A stretch of DNA of 64,000 nucleotides, taken from Larix kaempferi (Eukaryota; Streptophyta; Pinopsida; Pinales; Pinaceae). Positions within the stretch are counted from its first letter, which is position 1. Every line of letters starts with the position of its first letter. The stretch covers positions 5,383,001-5,447,000 of the forward strand of contig BSBM01000865.1 in the NCBI GenBank assembly GCA_027924585.1. Reading direction: 5' to 3'. The notes beneath the pieces are model-generated. The model worked only from the letters and a program-made list of their open reading frames with translations, did no database searches and had not been told where the DNA came from. A program made the translations under genes and the position numbers. Of this stretch, positions 1 through 13,013 are shown piece after piece.

Positions 1-3000
1 TAGTTTAATAGCCTCGTAAATTGTTTGTAATTATGACATACCATGGGAAGGGGATATTTGCTCGCCATATCTGGCATGGTTGTCATGTCAACTATAGATC
101 AACAACCTACTACTATTGTTTCCAACCCAATTCAACGATCAATCATGTCCTTGGGATTGATCGCTTGTTTAGTTTCTGGATGGCGTTGATATGGTATGAT
201 TGATGGCTCACAACTTTTACCCATTTAATGCGGTTGTTCAAGATTTTATTGCAGATTACACACTGCATGCCCCAAGATGGCTACCCTCCCCAACAAACGG
301 TCATTAGAATGGTCAGGTGTACCTACATTAAACTCATAATATTAAACCTTGCAAGTAATTTCATGTGAAGTAGATTGCAATCTGTTACCGTCCCTCGATT
401 TCGATAGCCGTATTAATTTTATTACATCTTGGATAAACAATCGGTTGGGATGTGAGTATATTAACAAAGTTGACCACCTTGTTTCCTAAGGAGTTGTGAG
501 ACCACAGGAGTTGTCCTTCATAATACTTTGGTTATATAACAGGTATCCAAGGTTTAGAATTTGCAACGTTGGTTTTATTTGGCTATTTTTTTTTAAGTTT
601 AATTTCTTCACATTTTCTTATGCCTACAATAACATGAATTTGGTCCTATCTTTGCCATATCACACATTTGACGAATTGCAGGGTAGATAAATAATTTCAT
701 ATCACACATTTGAGGAATTGTAGGGTAGATAAATAATTTCAAAGAATAATAAAAAAATATTAATTTTTAAATGATAAAGATTAATTTTAGAAACGAAGAT
801 ATTATTTTGTTATCTAATAAAAAGTCAATGTGAATAGACCATAGATCGACTACTATATATTTGTCGGAGGATGATATAAAAATGGGTAGTCTAGGTAGCC
901 TCATGGATAGTTCAGAAATAAATAATAGGGTTTTTATAGTGTATCATTCATGAACAAAAATAAACTTTTTAAACATCTAACAAATTTTTGGGAAATTGAC
1001 AAGTATGAATTTTTTTTTATTTTAGAAAAAAATATTTATTAATTTTCATAACATATATTATTAATTTTTGGTATTTTTAATATCATGCATAGAAAAAAAA
1101 AATATACTTTAAAATTATTTGTAATAAAATACACTCTCATCCCCTCCACGCTTCTACATGAAATGTAATAAAATATACCCTAAATATTTGTATTGCTATA
1201 TAACATATTTAAGACCCTTTGACCCCTTAATACAAGGCAATATATTTTCTCATTTCCATATCATAGTTTATTCCCCAATATGAATGGATGTGATAGGATA
1301 TTGCCTATCAAGTGACCCCCCCGTGCTTGCCACCTAGGGGGGATGGGCATATTTAGCAAGTCTGATTAAGTGGAGATTCTTTTGGCATCTTTAGCCATTC
1401 GATTTTCTGCTATAAATTTATTTAATGACAGCCTATTACATTCATATGTTGGCTGATGTAATTCTATTCATGAGAAGTTAATACATAAATCTACTCTTGT
1501 GCATAATTTTTGTGCTTTTGACTAGTTCTGTGAGATTTTTCTTATGAGAGAGTGTAATTTCTTGATCATTTCTTGGATGTGATCTGATTTTCACACCCCT
1601 GGTCACCCTTGACCGGCTTACTTGAGTCCATACAACACTAACACCTTCAGTTTTGTCATCCAGATACCCTACTCCATCATTACCTCTTTTAAGATAAAAC
1701 ATCCATCTACAGTCTATTCCCCTCCATTGCACCTTGCATTACCACTTGAAGCAAGCTTCCATAAGCCACTCACATCCCAATGTACATCCATCAAGGGAAG
1801 TCATGAGCCCCATGGTTACCAAACAGTCTTGTGTAAGTCAGATTTGTGTCCTAGTTGGTTACAAAATGATCTTGGTTCTCATGATAAGACCGTTGTCTTA
1901 CCACTTTTTTCATATTTCATCGACATCAGATCACTTCATTATGAGAGTTGCAGTAGTTATGATTGTACCTTGGATTCCCTTCTCATCAAAATAAGGGATC
2001 ACCTCGAACTAAATAAGGAGAATTATTATTCCTCCTTAACTTAGCGGCATCCCCTATGCTCGACACTAACAACCTCATCACACTATGGGATTTGTACATT
2101 CTGACTATAGCAGTGTTCACATTTATGATTAAGAATGGTTACAAATATGACATAAGGAAGTTACCCACTCAACAAATTCATCATTATTTAGGTCCCCCAC
2201 CCCCATGGATTGTTCACAATCATCAACAGTTCCACCTCTTCAACATCAGCACATCATCAATGGTCCAAGACCCGTTTACTTAGACAAGGATTGAATATTA
2301 CTTCATCCCTATATCATAAGTTTATAGAGATGACCCCTCAGCCTCCTCTTATTGTAATCGAGTCTAACATATTTTCATGAGCATAGTGATGCCTATCTTG
2401 TTTGTATAAAACAACCATTATTTTTCGTCATCGATCAGTTACGGGATGCATTGGTCATCACCAACATCCTCCCCATGATTAGGTCATTTACTCTCAACAC
2501 TTGATAGCTTACAGTCCATAATACGAGGGAATGAAACGATGGTGCATTTTGGCTATATAGTACCTTCCTATTCTCATACAATAGGGGGCATTTGTTATTG
2601 TCTAAATCTCACACACATGTGACATTTTGGGTAATATTGTAGAAGGACATCATCAGCATATATAACATGTAACTCATTAAATACATCCTCATCAAATCTA
2701 GAATGATAATAAACCTTAGGATGACAAATTCATTAATTGTGGACAATCGCGTGACTTTTTTTTTGAAACCTCCGTGGAACAACACAGCTTATTGTTTGAA
2801 ACCTACATGGTTGTATCAGTGATAGGACCACCAACCTTCAACGACACACTCAAGGGTCACAACCTTGGCTCCAAAAATCAAATTGGACTCTTCATTCGGG
2901 GAATTCAATAGCACCCTCTTGTACCTGAAGGACCACTTAATGAGTTGGAGAATTCACATTGGGAACTAGATGTTTCAAGACCTCCATTTGGCATATAAAA

Positions 3001-3400
3001 TGAATCCATGGGCATCCATTCATAAGAGATAATCTAGAGAAAAGTTATGCTACAAGAATTGGTATGAGATATCATCTTTCAACCCACTTCTTACCATCAT
3101 TTGGCATGCAAATATCTCTTTTGTTCTTCCTTAAGAAACAAGAGTTTTTATCCATTGTTCAAGATTGGTTATTAAGCACTTGAGATGACAAAAAGGACCC
3201 TCCCTAAGGAATTTTTTTGGATACCATTGAGCCTCATTCCCCGGGTGATACCACTGTAACAAGATTTACCATTGGGAAAATATCATTTGTTTTAAGCAAA
3301 CTCTCTCTCTTTGTTTTATCTTATTTAACACTTGCCAATCTTTCCCTTTTATTAGTTTAGAGTTTTTATTTTCTATTTTATGTATGGACCGCTAAACCAC
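1..3400. other. Unassigned AT-rich plant DNA
   Basis: I recognise no gene or complete element here. The open stretches on the plus strand (for example 1622-2044, about 140 codons, which lacks an ATG at its start) show no motif I know and are interrupted on both sides. Runs of A and T and short duplications are typical of old plant intergenic DNA. The only clear structure is the 42-bp duplication at 657-740. Confidence 0.4.
657..740. repeat. 42-bp tandem duplication
   Basis: Two adjacent 42-bp units (657-698 and 699-740) both begin with ATATCACACATTTGA and end with GATAAATAATTTC. They differ at only two positions that I can see, so the duplication is fairly recent. No coding role is apparent. 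Confidence 0.85.
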
Positions 3401-3499
3401 ATATAACATTGTTTCCTTGCTGCAACATACAAGGATAAAAAAAGGAAGGCTGCTCACTCTTGTGACATTTTCCCCTCAACAAGTTCATAGACTTAATAA

Positions 3500-6355
3500 A
3501 ATCTTCTACCATCTAGGGTTTGTCTATAATCTTCTTCATCCTCTAGCATAGTAAATTGATTCCAAGCATGAAATATTGCTGCAATTATATGATCCAAAAG
3601 TATATGCTTAACTACAATTAGATTGCTCCTACCAATCAACCTATTGTTAGCATGATCCAAATATTTTTGCAGCTAGGATTTAGTGCTCTGAGCTTCATCG
3701 AACAATAACTCTCTTTCCTTGAATTGATCTTGTAATAGCCACTTTTTCTTGTTGTGTTGCAATAGTATTTTTAAGTTGAGTCACTTCTACTTCTTTCAAA
3801 TTCAACCGAGATAAAGTTTTGGCAAATTCTTCTGAAGCCTCTTCTGAAGTTTGCTTTCATAAAAGAATTGGTATGCCTGTAATGGATTCTTTTTATTTTC
3901 CCCAAATTTTCATTCAAGCATTTATACATATTAACTTTATGATTTAATTGCATTACCTACTCTATTAGCATTTCTTTCTCTTGTCGTATTTTTATAACCT
4001 CATTGGTATGCACGTGTTCTAAAGAAGGCATCTTGAGATTCCCTTTCAAAACCTATATCTCCACATCCTTTTAGTTAATTAGGGACATTATTGGCTGAGG
4101 GTTCTAAGTATTATTTCCTAAAGCAACAATCGTCTTCTCGAGAGCATCTATCTTAAGTTGTTTTGTTTTATTTGCAATCTTTTCTTGTTTTAATTGCTTC
4201 TCAAATTCCTTAACTAGATTCTTTGGGTTACCCACAGTAGCAGTGGTTTTTAATAAATCCTTGAAAACCATTTCTCATGTCCTCCTATGTAAATCAATTT
4301 TATCAATGAAATTCATTTCATCTAATTCAAATATGATATGTGTAGCCTTATAATATTCAACTAATTGAACCTTTTGTGATTTAGCATGGAGAATAGCCAT
4401 GTTTAATGTCCCTTTCCTTAAATTCTACAACATAAATTAATCTACATTGTGCTTCTTCTATCTTCAATGTCTGAGGGTACATTTCCTTATTCCCTTTATC
4501 AACTTTAACATCCATTAGATGGGTGAACAAAGCGACTTTTTATTGATGTTCTCCTCCCATGGATGATGTCTTTGTTTGTTAAATATTATTCATACAAATG
4601 AACGTTGAAGGGAGACGGTTTAAAGAAAAAATCTCCTTAGCAATAGGTTCCTTAGGGTTTTTCTCTTATGAAATAATTTCTTCTGAATTGACCTCCTATA
4701 CTACTTCTTTCTCAATAATTTTTTTCTTTCTGGTTCATATGAAATGTTGTTCATCTATATCCATCTCGATAGTACTTTTAGTTCTTGTCTCTTATTTCCC
4801 TTGTCCATCTTCTGAGGAGTATCCACTGTGCAATATTTCATATTCCATAGTACTATATTCTTATAATAGATATAGGATTCTTTGAAATCTCACCAACTTA
4901 AACTTGAGAGTCTAAATATGTTTCTATCTTTGATTTATCATCTAGACCATACTACTAAGGAGCTTCCTTCATTATTTCCAAAATATGAGCCCAACTCTCC
5001 TTATTTTCCAGTATTTCTAGCTCCAAATTAGGGTGATGCAGATACAAACCCAATCCCTCCTCCAATATTCTTTCTGAAATAATATGGTGAGGATCATACA
5101 ACCATTTTTCATCTTCCATTAAGTCTAATGATTTCAACATTCTCTCCATAAGAACTTGAGTTGCTTTGGCTTTCACAAGAAATGGTTCATCTTCTTGTGG
5201 CATTTTGAAAGTGATCTTTCAATTATTAGTAGCAAAATGGACATAATTTTCATTAAATCTCAATCAGACATATTCCATGGAAAAAATCTAGAATTCAAAT
5301 AGATTGGTACTTTGAAAGGATTCAACTCTGATCCATAAATACTTATAATTGTGTGATCTTCATATAGGTACTAATCCCCCACATGTGTATTTGGGCTCAA
5401 TTGCAATAATTCCTATGCTTAGGAAAAAATATAGGAGGAACATCTCCATAAAAAATCGGATGGGAAATATACATGAACCTATCAACAAATTTAGTAAAAC
5501 CCATATTTGTATCATACTTTCTTACTTTAATGGTGTCCCTCCAGTGCCAGGAGCAAATTTTCCCAACTCATCTTCTCTATTTAATTAGATATGTTGGAAA
5601 TTCAACAATTGAGGATACAATATGAGGTATACCAAATAGGACTAGTATTTGAAGAATCTAATTGAGTTGAAGTTTACAAGTTGCAGATGAATTGCATGAT
5701 TGAACATTACCAAAGGATTATTTTGCAGGGGAAAAATTGTTTCCATAAGCTCTAGAGTTTTTGGGTCAATGGTCTTATCATCGTCATAACCTAGGATCAA
5801 GCACATCATAGAAGCAACTTCTCTACATGTATCAAGTAAAATTTTGGCCCTATACGATAATGGGGAATGGGGTAAAGATGATCCCTTAGGCATATCTCTC
5901 CATAACAAGCTTACTTTCTAGTTTTGGTCTAAGGATTTGTAAGCTATTTTCAGGGATTTGTCTTGTAAAATCTATGAAACCATTTTAATAATATTTTGGG
6001 TTTTTGTACCAAATATGGATACAAACATGTATACTCATAACATAGAGTGTATGTTAGGATTATAACATTGAGCACAAAGTGATACTAGATCAGGAAATTA
6101 GTAGGTTTCAGGAACAATATACTTTGCGTGGCTTAACTCCCAGGTTTGAATTTAAGCACAAGAATCCCTAAACCTACCACTAGCAGTTTGTCTCATGTTA
6201 TATGGTGTATCTCTAGTTAGGTGAGTCTCAAAAACTTCGACGCATATGTCAATTAGTAATTCCTCATCAAGCTTAGGCTTGGGTGGATAAGCTAGAGTTG
6301 CAGGATTTTTTTTTTGAATCCGTTTGAGTTTACATAGAAAGAAACTAAAATTCAA
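3500..6355 (-). pseudogene. Decayed minus-strand coiled-coil protein gene
   Basis: A run of minus-strand coding-like blocks in changing frames lies in the same order: about 6355-6152 (67 codons), 5908-5642 (88 codons), 5203-4955 (82 codons) and a Lys/Glu-rich block around 4220-4120. Stops within the blocks and frame changes between them show decay. The 5203-4955 block is acidic and helical. The block near 4.2 kb has the heptad-like, charged pattern of a coiled coil. I do not recognise the family. The length (about 2.8 kb) and composition would suit the gag-like ORF of an LTR element or a host structural protein. No RT, integrase or LTR pair is visible around it. Confidence 0.4.
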
Positions 6356-7000
6356 ACAAGCTTTATAAGAATTGAAATATGTTACCCATAAACTGAAAGA
6401 TGTTACCTATACTTCACCATGTGTGCCTCTAGATTGGCAAAGTAAAAGGAATGGGATTTTTTCCCTCATATTAAACTTTCATGACACTCGTTAAATATGA
6501 GACATTGATCTATCTCTTGCATAAATGTCAGATCAATGTGACGATTACAATCAAGATTTAATTAAACTTTGAATTTTGTTCCAATGTCTCTATTATGCCT
6601 ATACTCTACTAGCACAAAGACCCAAATAATAAGATTTTGTTCCAACAAGGGGCATATAGGGTGATGCAATGCATGATATTACCATGTATTGTGGTGCAAG
6701 ATGGATGATCGAAAGGGCTCTAATGGTCGTCGAATGAATCAAACATAAGGTAGTCTCTACGTGGTATAATTATACATTGATTCCATAAGGGTAATTACTT
6801 ACACTGTAATTAGTTTTTTCACCACCAAATATAACTAAAATTTAATTAAACATATTTAATAATGGTCCGCATAATTTCTATAACAATATTTCAAAACATC
6901 ATTACAAATAATGGATGTTTTTTTCATTGTTTGTAGATAAGCATCAAAGTAGTGTTAGTTATCTTTGTGCTTGGATCAATTGTTAATAGGGTTTTATTAT
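6356..7000. other. No gene recognised
   Basis: This AT-rich stretch lies between the decayed coiled-coil gene and the truncated LINE. I see no ORF with recognisable motifs and no clear target-site duplication for the LINE. Confidence 0.4.
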
Positions 7001-7004
7001 TATT

Positions 7005-8998
7005 TTGGGATTGGCGGTGGCTCCTTAAGAAGGTTCAAAGAAAAATCAATTCCTGGTCATTCATATTTTTATCATTAGGTGGCGGCTCACTCTGCTGAGC
7101 TCGGTGCTGCAGGGAATCCTGGTTTTTTGGTTTTCTCTTTTCGTAGTTACTCAGTTGATCATCTCAGTGCTTAGAATACTTTTCTCACATTTTCTCTAGG
7201 TCGGGGCTCGAGGAGATTTCAAGTTTCATCTGGTATCTTGGGACTCTATTACACGTCTTAAATTGTTAAATGGTTGGGGTATCAAATATCTTAGGGATTT
7301 TAATCTTGCTCTTTGTGCAAAATCCCTCTGGTAGAGCTTGTTTGATGGTGGCTTGTGGGGTCTAGTAGTGAGAGTGAAGTATCTTCGTAGACTACCTCTT
7401 GCTCTTCGGTTGCGCAATGGTAAGAAGGAACATTGTGGATCCTTTCTGTGGCGAATTTTGCTAAGGGCCTTTCCGATTATCAATCATGACATTAGATGGG
7501 ATGTAGGGAGAGGCACCCAGGTTTTCGTGGGAATTGATCTGATTGCCGGTCTTGGCACTAAATTCATACTTTCTCATGAGATTATTAAGGAACTCCACAG
7601 ACGGAACATATATGTTTTAGACAAGCATCTTTCCAGCATCAGAGTGGTCGTATCCAGTGGTATTTTGCGGCGGATTTGTCTTTGGAGACTTTTTTACATG
7701 CTGAATGGGGAATATATGTTCATTTGCTTGTCCTGGAGGGAATCACCTTTATCATGGAAGAAGATTGTCTTGTTTGGTGCTACAATAGGGCAACGGGTAA
7801 GGTCACAACAAAACTTGCTTATTCATGTTTGAAGGAAGTAGAGTTCGGAGGTTTACATAAATCATGGATGTATAATTTGTGGTCTGTCAACTACACTTTA
7901 AAAATCAGGTGTTTTATCTGACTTGTGCTCCATAACAAAATTCTGACTTGGAATAATCTTATAAAACGTGGATACAGTCGTATGGGATGCTGTATTATGT
8001 TTTTTTCGGCTGAGGAGGATGTCAAACATTTGTTTGGTCGCTGTTTATTTTTCCAAAAGCTTTGTCTTTCCATTGAAACAACTTTGAATTTTCAGTCTGC
8101 TTGGGGTAATATCTCCCTTGCTGTAAACATCAAATTTTGGATCGACGGCCCCTCCTTCCATCCGTATTTAGTTTGTCTTACTTTGTGGGAAGTGTGGAAA
8201 GCTTGTAACCGTTATATATTTCAAGATATGAATGTTTCCGTCTCTCATATGCTCCAAGATTGTGGGCATTTTCTCCCAGGATAACATTTTTTCCAATAGA
8301 AGGATCTGTCCTTTCTCGGAGGGCGACCACAATGTCCCTCTTGGATTCTTTGACAGTGCAACCCAAGTTGGTCTTTGTGGGGCTGGAATGATCCTAAAAA
8401 TTTCAAGTGATCATGTTTATCATCTGCTTTTGGGTGCTGGGAGAGGTTCTAATTCTAGGGCAGAGCTTATTTCCTTGTGGGGGCTGCTTTATTTTGCTAA
8501 GTCCTTGGATTTAGCTTCCCTTTATGTTTTTGGAGACTCCAGGTGCATGATTAGCTGGGGAAAAGGTGAAGAAAGACTAAATTCAGTGGAACTGAATGGC
8601 TGGATCAAGAGGACTCGTATCATTATCATGTCCTTCTCTTCCATTTCCTTCCTTCACATCTACAGGGAACATAACCAGGAAGCGTATTTTCTTTCCAAAT
8701 ATGCTTTGGGTGATATGGATGGTACCATGCTTGTAGAATAGTACAAAGGAGACACTCTATACAAATCGGATGTCATACCTTTTATTTGACGATTTACTAC
8801 CGATATTTACCAGTTTAGAATACTATAAAGGATTGAGGGACCTTGTTTTTACTGCTAGATGAAAATTTTGTAATGCTTGTTTATTTAGGCTTCTTTCTAG
8901 ACTTCTGCTATTGTAAAGGAGCAAGCTACATGTTATCTTGTAATTTTTGGACACAACTTCTTTTTAATATAAGTTGTCTTTTTTCTTGTGAAAAAAAA
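7005..8998 (+). mobile_element. 5'-truncated LINE (RT C-terminus, zf-RVT, RNase H)
   Basis: The 3' part of a plant L1-type non-LTR retrotransposon. In order along the plus strand, with several frame changes, I see the region after the RT palm (about 7005-7300, with the HLVSWDSI motif), a degenerate zf-RVT-like block (about 7860-8240) and an RNase H domain (about 8330-8720). The RNase H acidic residues appear in FFDSA, SRAEL and FGDSR contexts. The element ends in an A-rich tail near 8990-8998. The endonuclease and RT catalytic core are missing, so this is a dead, 5'-truncated copy. No convincing target duplication is visible. It resembles the longer LINE at 30,842-36,967 in domain order but is clearly diverged from it. 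Confidence 0.8.
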
Positions 8999-9219
8999 GT
9001 TAGCTTATTTTGACATTTACTTATTTATATTGCGACTTTATGAAGTATATAAGTTTATTTATATGTTCATATATCTTTATTTATCATGCAAGAGACCTAG
9101 TAAAGGGTTCTCTTTACAAATATATAGAACCATTAGAGAAATGTAGAGAAGAAAGAGATGCTAAACCTCAAACATATTTAAAAGTTATGTTTGAAACAAT
9201 AAGGTCAAAGAATTATATC

Positions 9220-9310
9220 TCCTAGTGGGTTCGCTCGAGTCTTTAGTGGTTGAGTGTCGTGAATTGTAGGCAGGAGGTCACAAGGTCTTGTCCTTAGGCT
9301 AGTTGTCTTT
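9220..9310 (+). repeat. Possible tRNA-derived SINE head
   Basis: A short stretch has spacing that recalls Pol III A and B boxes: TTTAGTGGTTGAG, then GGCAGGAGGTCACAAGGTCTTGTCC about 30 bp later. The match to the B-box consensus is imperfect, and I see no poly-T or poly-A tail or target duplication. It could be chance. Confidence 0.18.
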
Positions 9311-9929
9311 ATGAGTGTTGTGGGCCTAATTCAATGTCCTTATTGGTTTAGGTTGCAATTTTTGAAGGGTTTACCTCAGTTACCATATTTGAAATGAGAA
9401 GAAGTTCCCAAAATATTTTATGTTCACTTTAAACACCCTTAAACCACAAAGTTTTTGGCTTAAAAGAAGAAGGAGATGAAAGCACTCAATAACTAGTTAA
9501 TACAAATGGAAACAACATGAGTCATAGAAGTAAAAATTTGGTAAGCTCTAATGACCTTACATATGGCATTTTCGTAAACTTCTGGTCTAAAAGGGTTAGT
9601 GAAAATTTATAATTGATGATCTCATTTCAACATATCAAGATGAATTGTGGAAGGAAATTCAAAAGGTAAGATAATCTACAAAGGAAGTGAAATGGGTAGT
9701 CATTATAAATAGAAAAAAAAATCAATAAGAACCAAAATAATAATAAATAGGAATTTTGGAAAATTTAGAATTCTTTTTTATGAGAACTCAATACTTGCAT
9801 GTATAATTTGGTGATTAACAAAAGTTAGATAAAGTGTAAAATACATTGCAATTGTAAAACTTAAATGAGGCGAAGAGAAGAAAAACAATAATTAAAAAGA
9901 CAATAAAACAAAAAACAAAAAATAAGATA
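9311..9929. other. No gene recognised
   Basis: AT-rich DNA between the truncated LINE and the probable Gypsy LTR. The short open frames carry no motif I recognise. Confidence 0.4.
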
Positions 9930-11567
9930 TGTCACATCTCCTCCCATCAATCCGACCAACGGAGGGAACATGAATGATACACAGGGTGATAAAATTCTCC
10001 CCTAAGGCCGTATTATCAAATTCATTAACATTACAATGCATGTGCAGATGCATAATAACATACACGTCAGAATTAAACTCTATTAGTGCACACACAACAT
10101 GCATATACCAGCATGCTCATCACAGGCATACAAGTAAAAACGTGCATAGAGATAAACTCATCTTATGATATTTGCAGGAATTCAATTTTAACAATTCAAA
10201 TTGGATCATTTTATTCAATTTGATATAAAAAACAATCACTCGTAGTACATAAATTTGGCATAATTAGAAATAGCAATGAACACTTATCTTTTAATTGAAA
10301 TTGCTCGAGCAATTGTCTAAGGAAGAGGAATGTTCCACCCAACTGTAGGTCTTTATCCATCCTATATTAATTCAGGTGAGAGACCACCCTCAAGCTGGGT
10401 TACGTATCCGCTGAGGAGGAACTACTAAGGCTTAGTCACAGCCATATGCACAATCACTCATGTTATGTCAGCACATAGCTGGGTTTTCCAAACATGCAAG
10501 GAGATGGGGGAGGGGAATGCTAAGATAGTGAGATCAACCACAGATCTATAGACATCTCAATCAATCTTAGTCAACCTTAGCACCCACAATACCTACCACA
10601 CCCAACACAAGGAAGGTCCCCTTCTCTGCTACACAGTCCATCAAGCACCCCTTCCTGCTAGTGCTCTTTAGGGTGGGAATAGAAAGGTCCAAGATATAAA
10701 AACTTCAAATATTATTTCCTTCACTGGGTTTATCAAGCATTTTTTACCTCTGATCTCTCTCCCAATTCAATCCACTCTTGGATTTTTCTGAATTTTGGCC
10801 ATGTGACTCCCAATCATGAAATTCAAGTTTCTGGCTTCCACATCTAAGTCTTCCTATGGATTTTCGGGCCTATGACACTCTCAAATTCACCCCATGGTTT
10901 ATGTCTATGGATTCCCCACTAGATTTTGCTACTCAAATAAACTTCCGGTTGTTTTTGACACTCTAAATCATGGCATCCTTCCTAGTTGCAATTTTTGCAA
11001 TTTTTCATTATTGGAGATGCATAATAGGCTGAAAATTGTTGTCTGCTTGTTCAACAATGGAATAAGGATGATGGAAAATGAATTCCCACTTAGGAAATTA
11101 ACTTTTGGGTCTAGTAAACTCATCCCATACCCAACCATACGAATTTCTGATTTTTCCCATGCTCCATTAAATTCATGGGCTGATTTCTTAGCCGCCTCCT
11201 TACAACAAAATTAAATGTCAGCATAAATAGCCAAGATGTGTTCTCAAGATGACATTTGGAAACAAATGATTCAATTCCCCAACCCCTCACCTCTCACTAG
11301 TGGATACATACATCCCCCTCATTTTTAGTTGCTTCCGTAGCCAACTCTTGGAATTTTAGTTGCATCATACATATTTACATGTTTTTACAATTTCCATGGT
11401 TTACTAGCACATGGCTCCCAAAATATACAATACTTTCCTTTTAAAATAAAGCATTCACTAGCGGGGCCTTTGCCTTGAGCTCCATGCTATGAATTCATAC
11501 ATCGTGTATGCACAATATTCACATATGAAGCCAATACATTCTAAAGGTAAAAAATGGGGGTATTACA
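9930..11567 (-). repeat. Probable 3' LTR of the interrupted Gypsy element
   Basis: On the minus strand the Gypsy pol frame runs into a purine-rich tract and then TGTAATACCCC at 11,567, the expected start of a 3' LTR. A plausible LTR end, GGAGATGTGACA, is complementary to the plus-strand TGTCACATCTCC at 9930. This gives TG...CA termini and a length of about 1.64 kb. The partner LTR would lie beyond 53.7 kb and outside the window, so the outer boundary is only a candidate. Open frames inside (such as 10,894-11,214) have no known motif. Confidence 0.45.
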
Positions 11568-12051
11568 TTCCCCTCCCCCTTAGAACAACACCGTCCTCGA
11601 TGTGCCCAAAACTGAACAAAAATCGGTATGCCTCTTTCATGGCATCCTCCAACTCCCATGTAGCCTCATCAGGACCATGGTGCTTACATTTCTCCTTTAC
11701 CTGTCCGATGGCTCGGTTCCGAAGCAATGTTACCTTCTTGTCGAGGATGCGCATAGGTTCCACTTGGAACTCTCCCTCAGGTTCCACTTGTATCACATTC
11801 CAATCAATTATGTGATTAGTATCATGTTGATACTTCTTAAGCAAAGAAACATGAAAAACATTATGAGCTCTCATGTTAGCAGGAAATGCAATCCTATATG
11901 CAACTATCCCTATCCTATGAAGGACTTTGAAGGGTCCATAATATCTTGGTTCCAACTTGGCACAGCTTCCCAACTTTAGGGAACTTTTCCTTGGCTTTAC
12001 TCTTAAATAAACATGATTCCTAATTTTAAATTCCTTGTGCACTCTTTCCAT
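11563..12051 (-). pseudogene. Gypsy integrase C-terminus and chromodomain
   Basis: A 162-codon minus-strand frame continues the Gypsy pol polyprotein. It opens with the integrase C-terminal SH3-like/GPY region (residues about 25-75, with LEPRYYGPFKVL and NVFHVSLLKKY) and ends with a chromodomain-like stretch (about 85-145, with TWELEDAMKE). This order is diagnostic of chromoviruses (Tekay/Del-like), whose chromodomain directs integration to heterochromatin. It is separated from the integrase core by a frame break at about 12,052-12,093, and its stop falls at the LTR start, so the product is not functional as it stands. Confidence 0.85.
11569..11582 (-). other. Polypurine tract of the Gypsy element
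   Basis: On the minus strand this reads TAAGGGGGAGGGGA and lies immediately before the TGTAATACC start of the probable 3' LTR. That is the expected position of the plus-strand DNA primer in an LTR retrotransposon. Confidence 0.7.
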
Positions 12052-12093
12052 ATATGTATAACTCTTCTTCCTGTCCTGGGCTTCCTTTAAATT

Positions 12094-12978
12094 TTACATG
12101 ATCATAACAACTTCTTGCTCCATTTCCTTGAGCATTTCTAGCCCAAGCACTACCCTATTCACTAGGCTATCCCAATTCACCATAGTTCTGCATCCCTTTA
12201 CATACAATGCCTCAAATGAGCTCATTCTTAGTGATGCTTGATGTCCATTATTGTATGCAAATTCTACCAAGTGTAGATAATCCTCCCACTTGGTTGGTTT
12301 ATCCATCACATACATTTTCAACATATCCTCAAGAACTTGATTCACCCTCTCGGTTTGACCATTTGTTTGAGGATGATACGATGTACTAAAATTCAGTTGA
12401 GTTCCCAATTGTTGAAATAATAATTTGCAAAAATTGGATGTGAAATTTGCATTTTGATCAGAAACTATTGCTTTGGGTAATCCATGCAATCCGAATATTT
12501 CCTTCATGAAGATGTTCAGTATTTCACTTGTTTTATGAGTGGACTTGACTAAAATAAAATGAGCTACCTTTGAAATCTTGTCCACCACAACCATAATTGA
12601 ATCATGCTTCCTCACTTTCATTCGTAAACCTGTTATAAAATCCATAGAAATTACCTCCCACTTGCATTTCGGAATGGGAAAAGTATGCAATAGTCCCGCT
12701 GGATGTTGATCCTCTGCCTTGAGTTGTTCACACTTTTGACACCAAGCAATGTATTCCGCTATATCCTTCTTCATTCCATGCCAAAAATATTGTTTTCTTT
12801 CTATTGTTATTGTCTTTTGATATCCTGAATGTCCAGGGTATGGAATTTGATGAATTTCATCCATTACCACCTTCTTCAAGTCTGAACAGTTTGGAATGTA
12901 CAATCTACCTTTATAAACAAGAATGTCATCTTCTCTGAGCCAGTACCCTTCACACTTTTCATCTAATGTTCCTTATTG
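12094..12978 (-). pseudogene. Gypsy integrase core (H2C2 zinc finger + DDE)
   Basis: Minus-strand pol segment. The H2C2 zinc-binding motif is present (His in DEIHQIPYPGHSG, Cys in WCQKCEQ), followed by the catalytic triad of retroviral-type integrases: Asp in ISMDFITG, Asp in IVSDQNAN and Glu in GQTERVNQ. Coding continues upstream to the CACTA border at 12,978. There the frame carries one stop codon (TAA where a Gln codon would fit) before joining, in frame and in the correct pol order, with the RNase H segment at 43,711. It is therefore the distal half of the Gypsy element whose proximal half lies beyond the 30.7-kb insertion. Confidence 0.9.
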
Positions 12979-13013
12979 CACTAGTACAAAATGAGAGATA
13001 AGTGACCAAAAAA
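12979..13013 (+). repeat. Left terminal inverted repeat of CACTA-1
   Basis: It begins CACTAGTACAAAATGAG and continues through GATAAGTGACC to six A residues. The reverse complement of 43,676-43,710 matches it at 34 of 35 positions, differing only at position 6 (G against T). Confidence 0.92.

Noticed and set aside
1622-2044. 140-codon plus-strand frame as a gene
   Set aside because: It starts at a non-ATG codon, has no recognised motif and no flanking exon signals.
10894-11815. Plus-strand open frames of 106-125 codons
   Set aside because: They lie in the probable Gypsy LTR or antisense to the integrase/chromodomain and have no motif; treated as chance or shadow frames.
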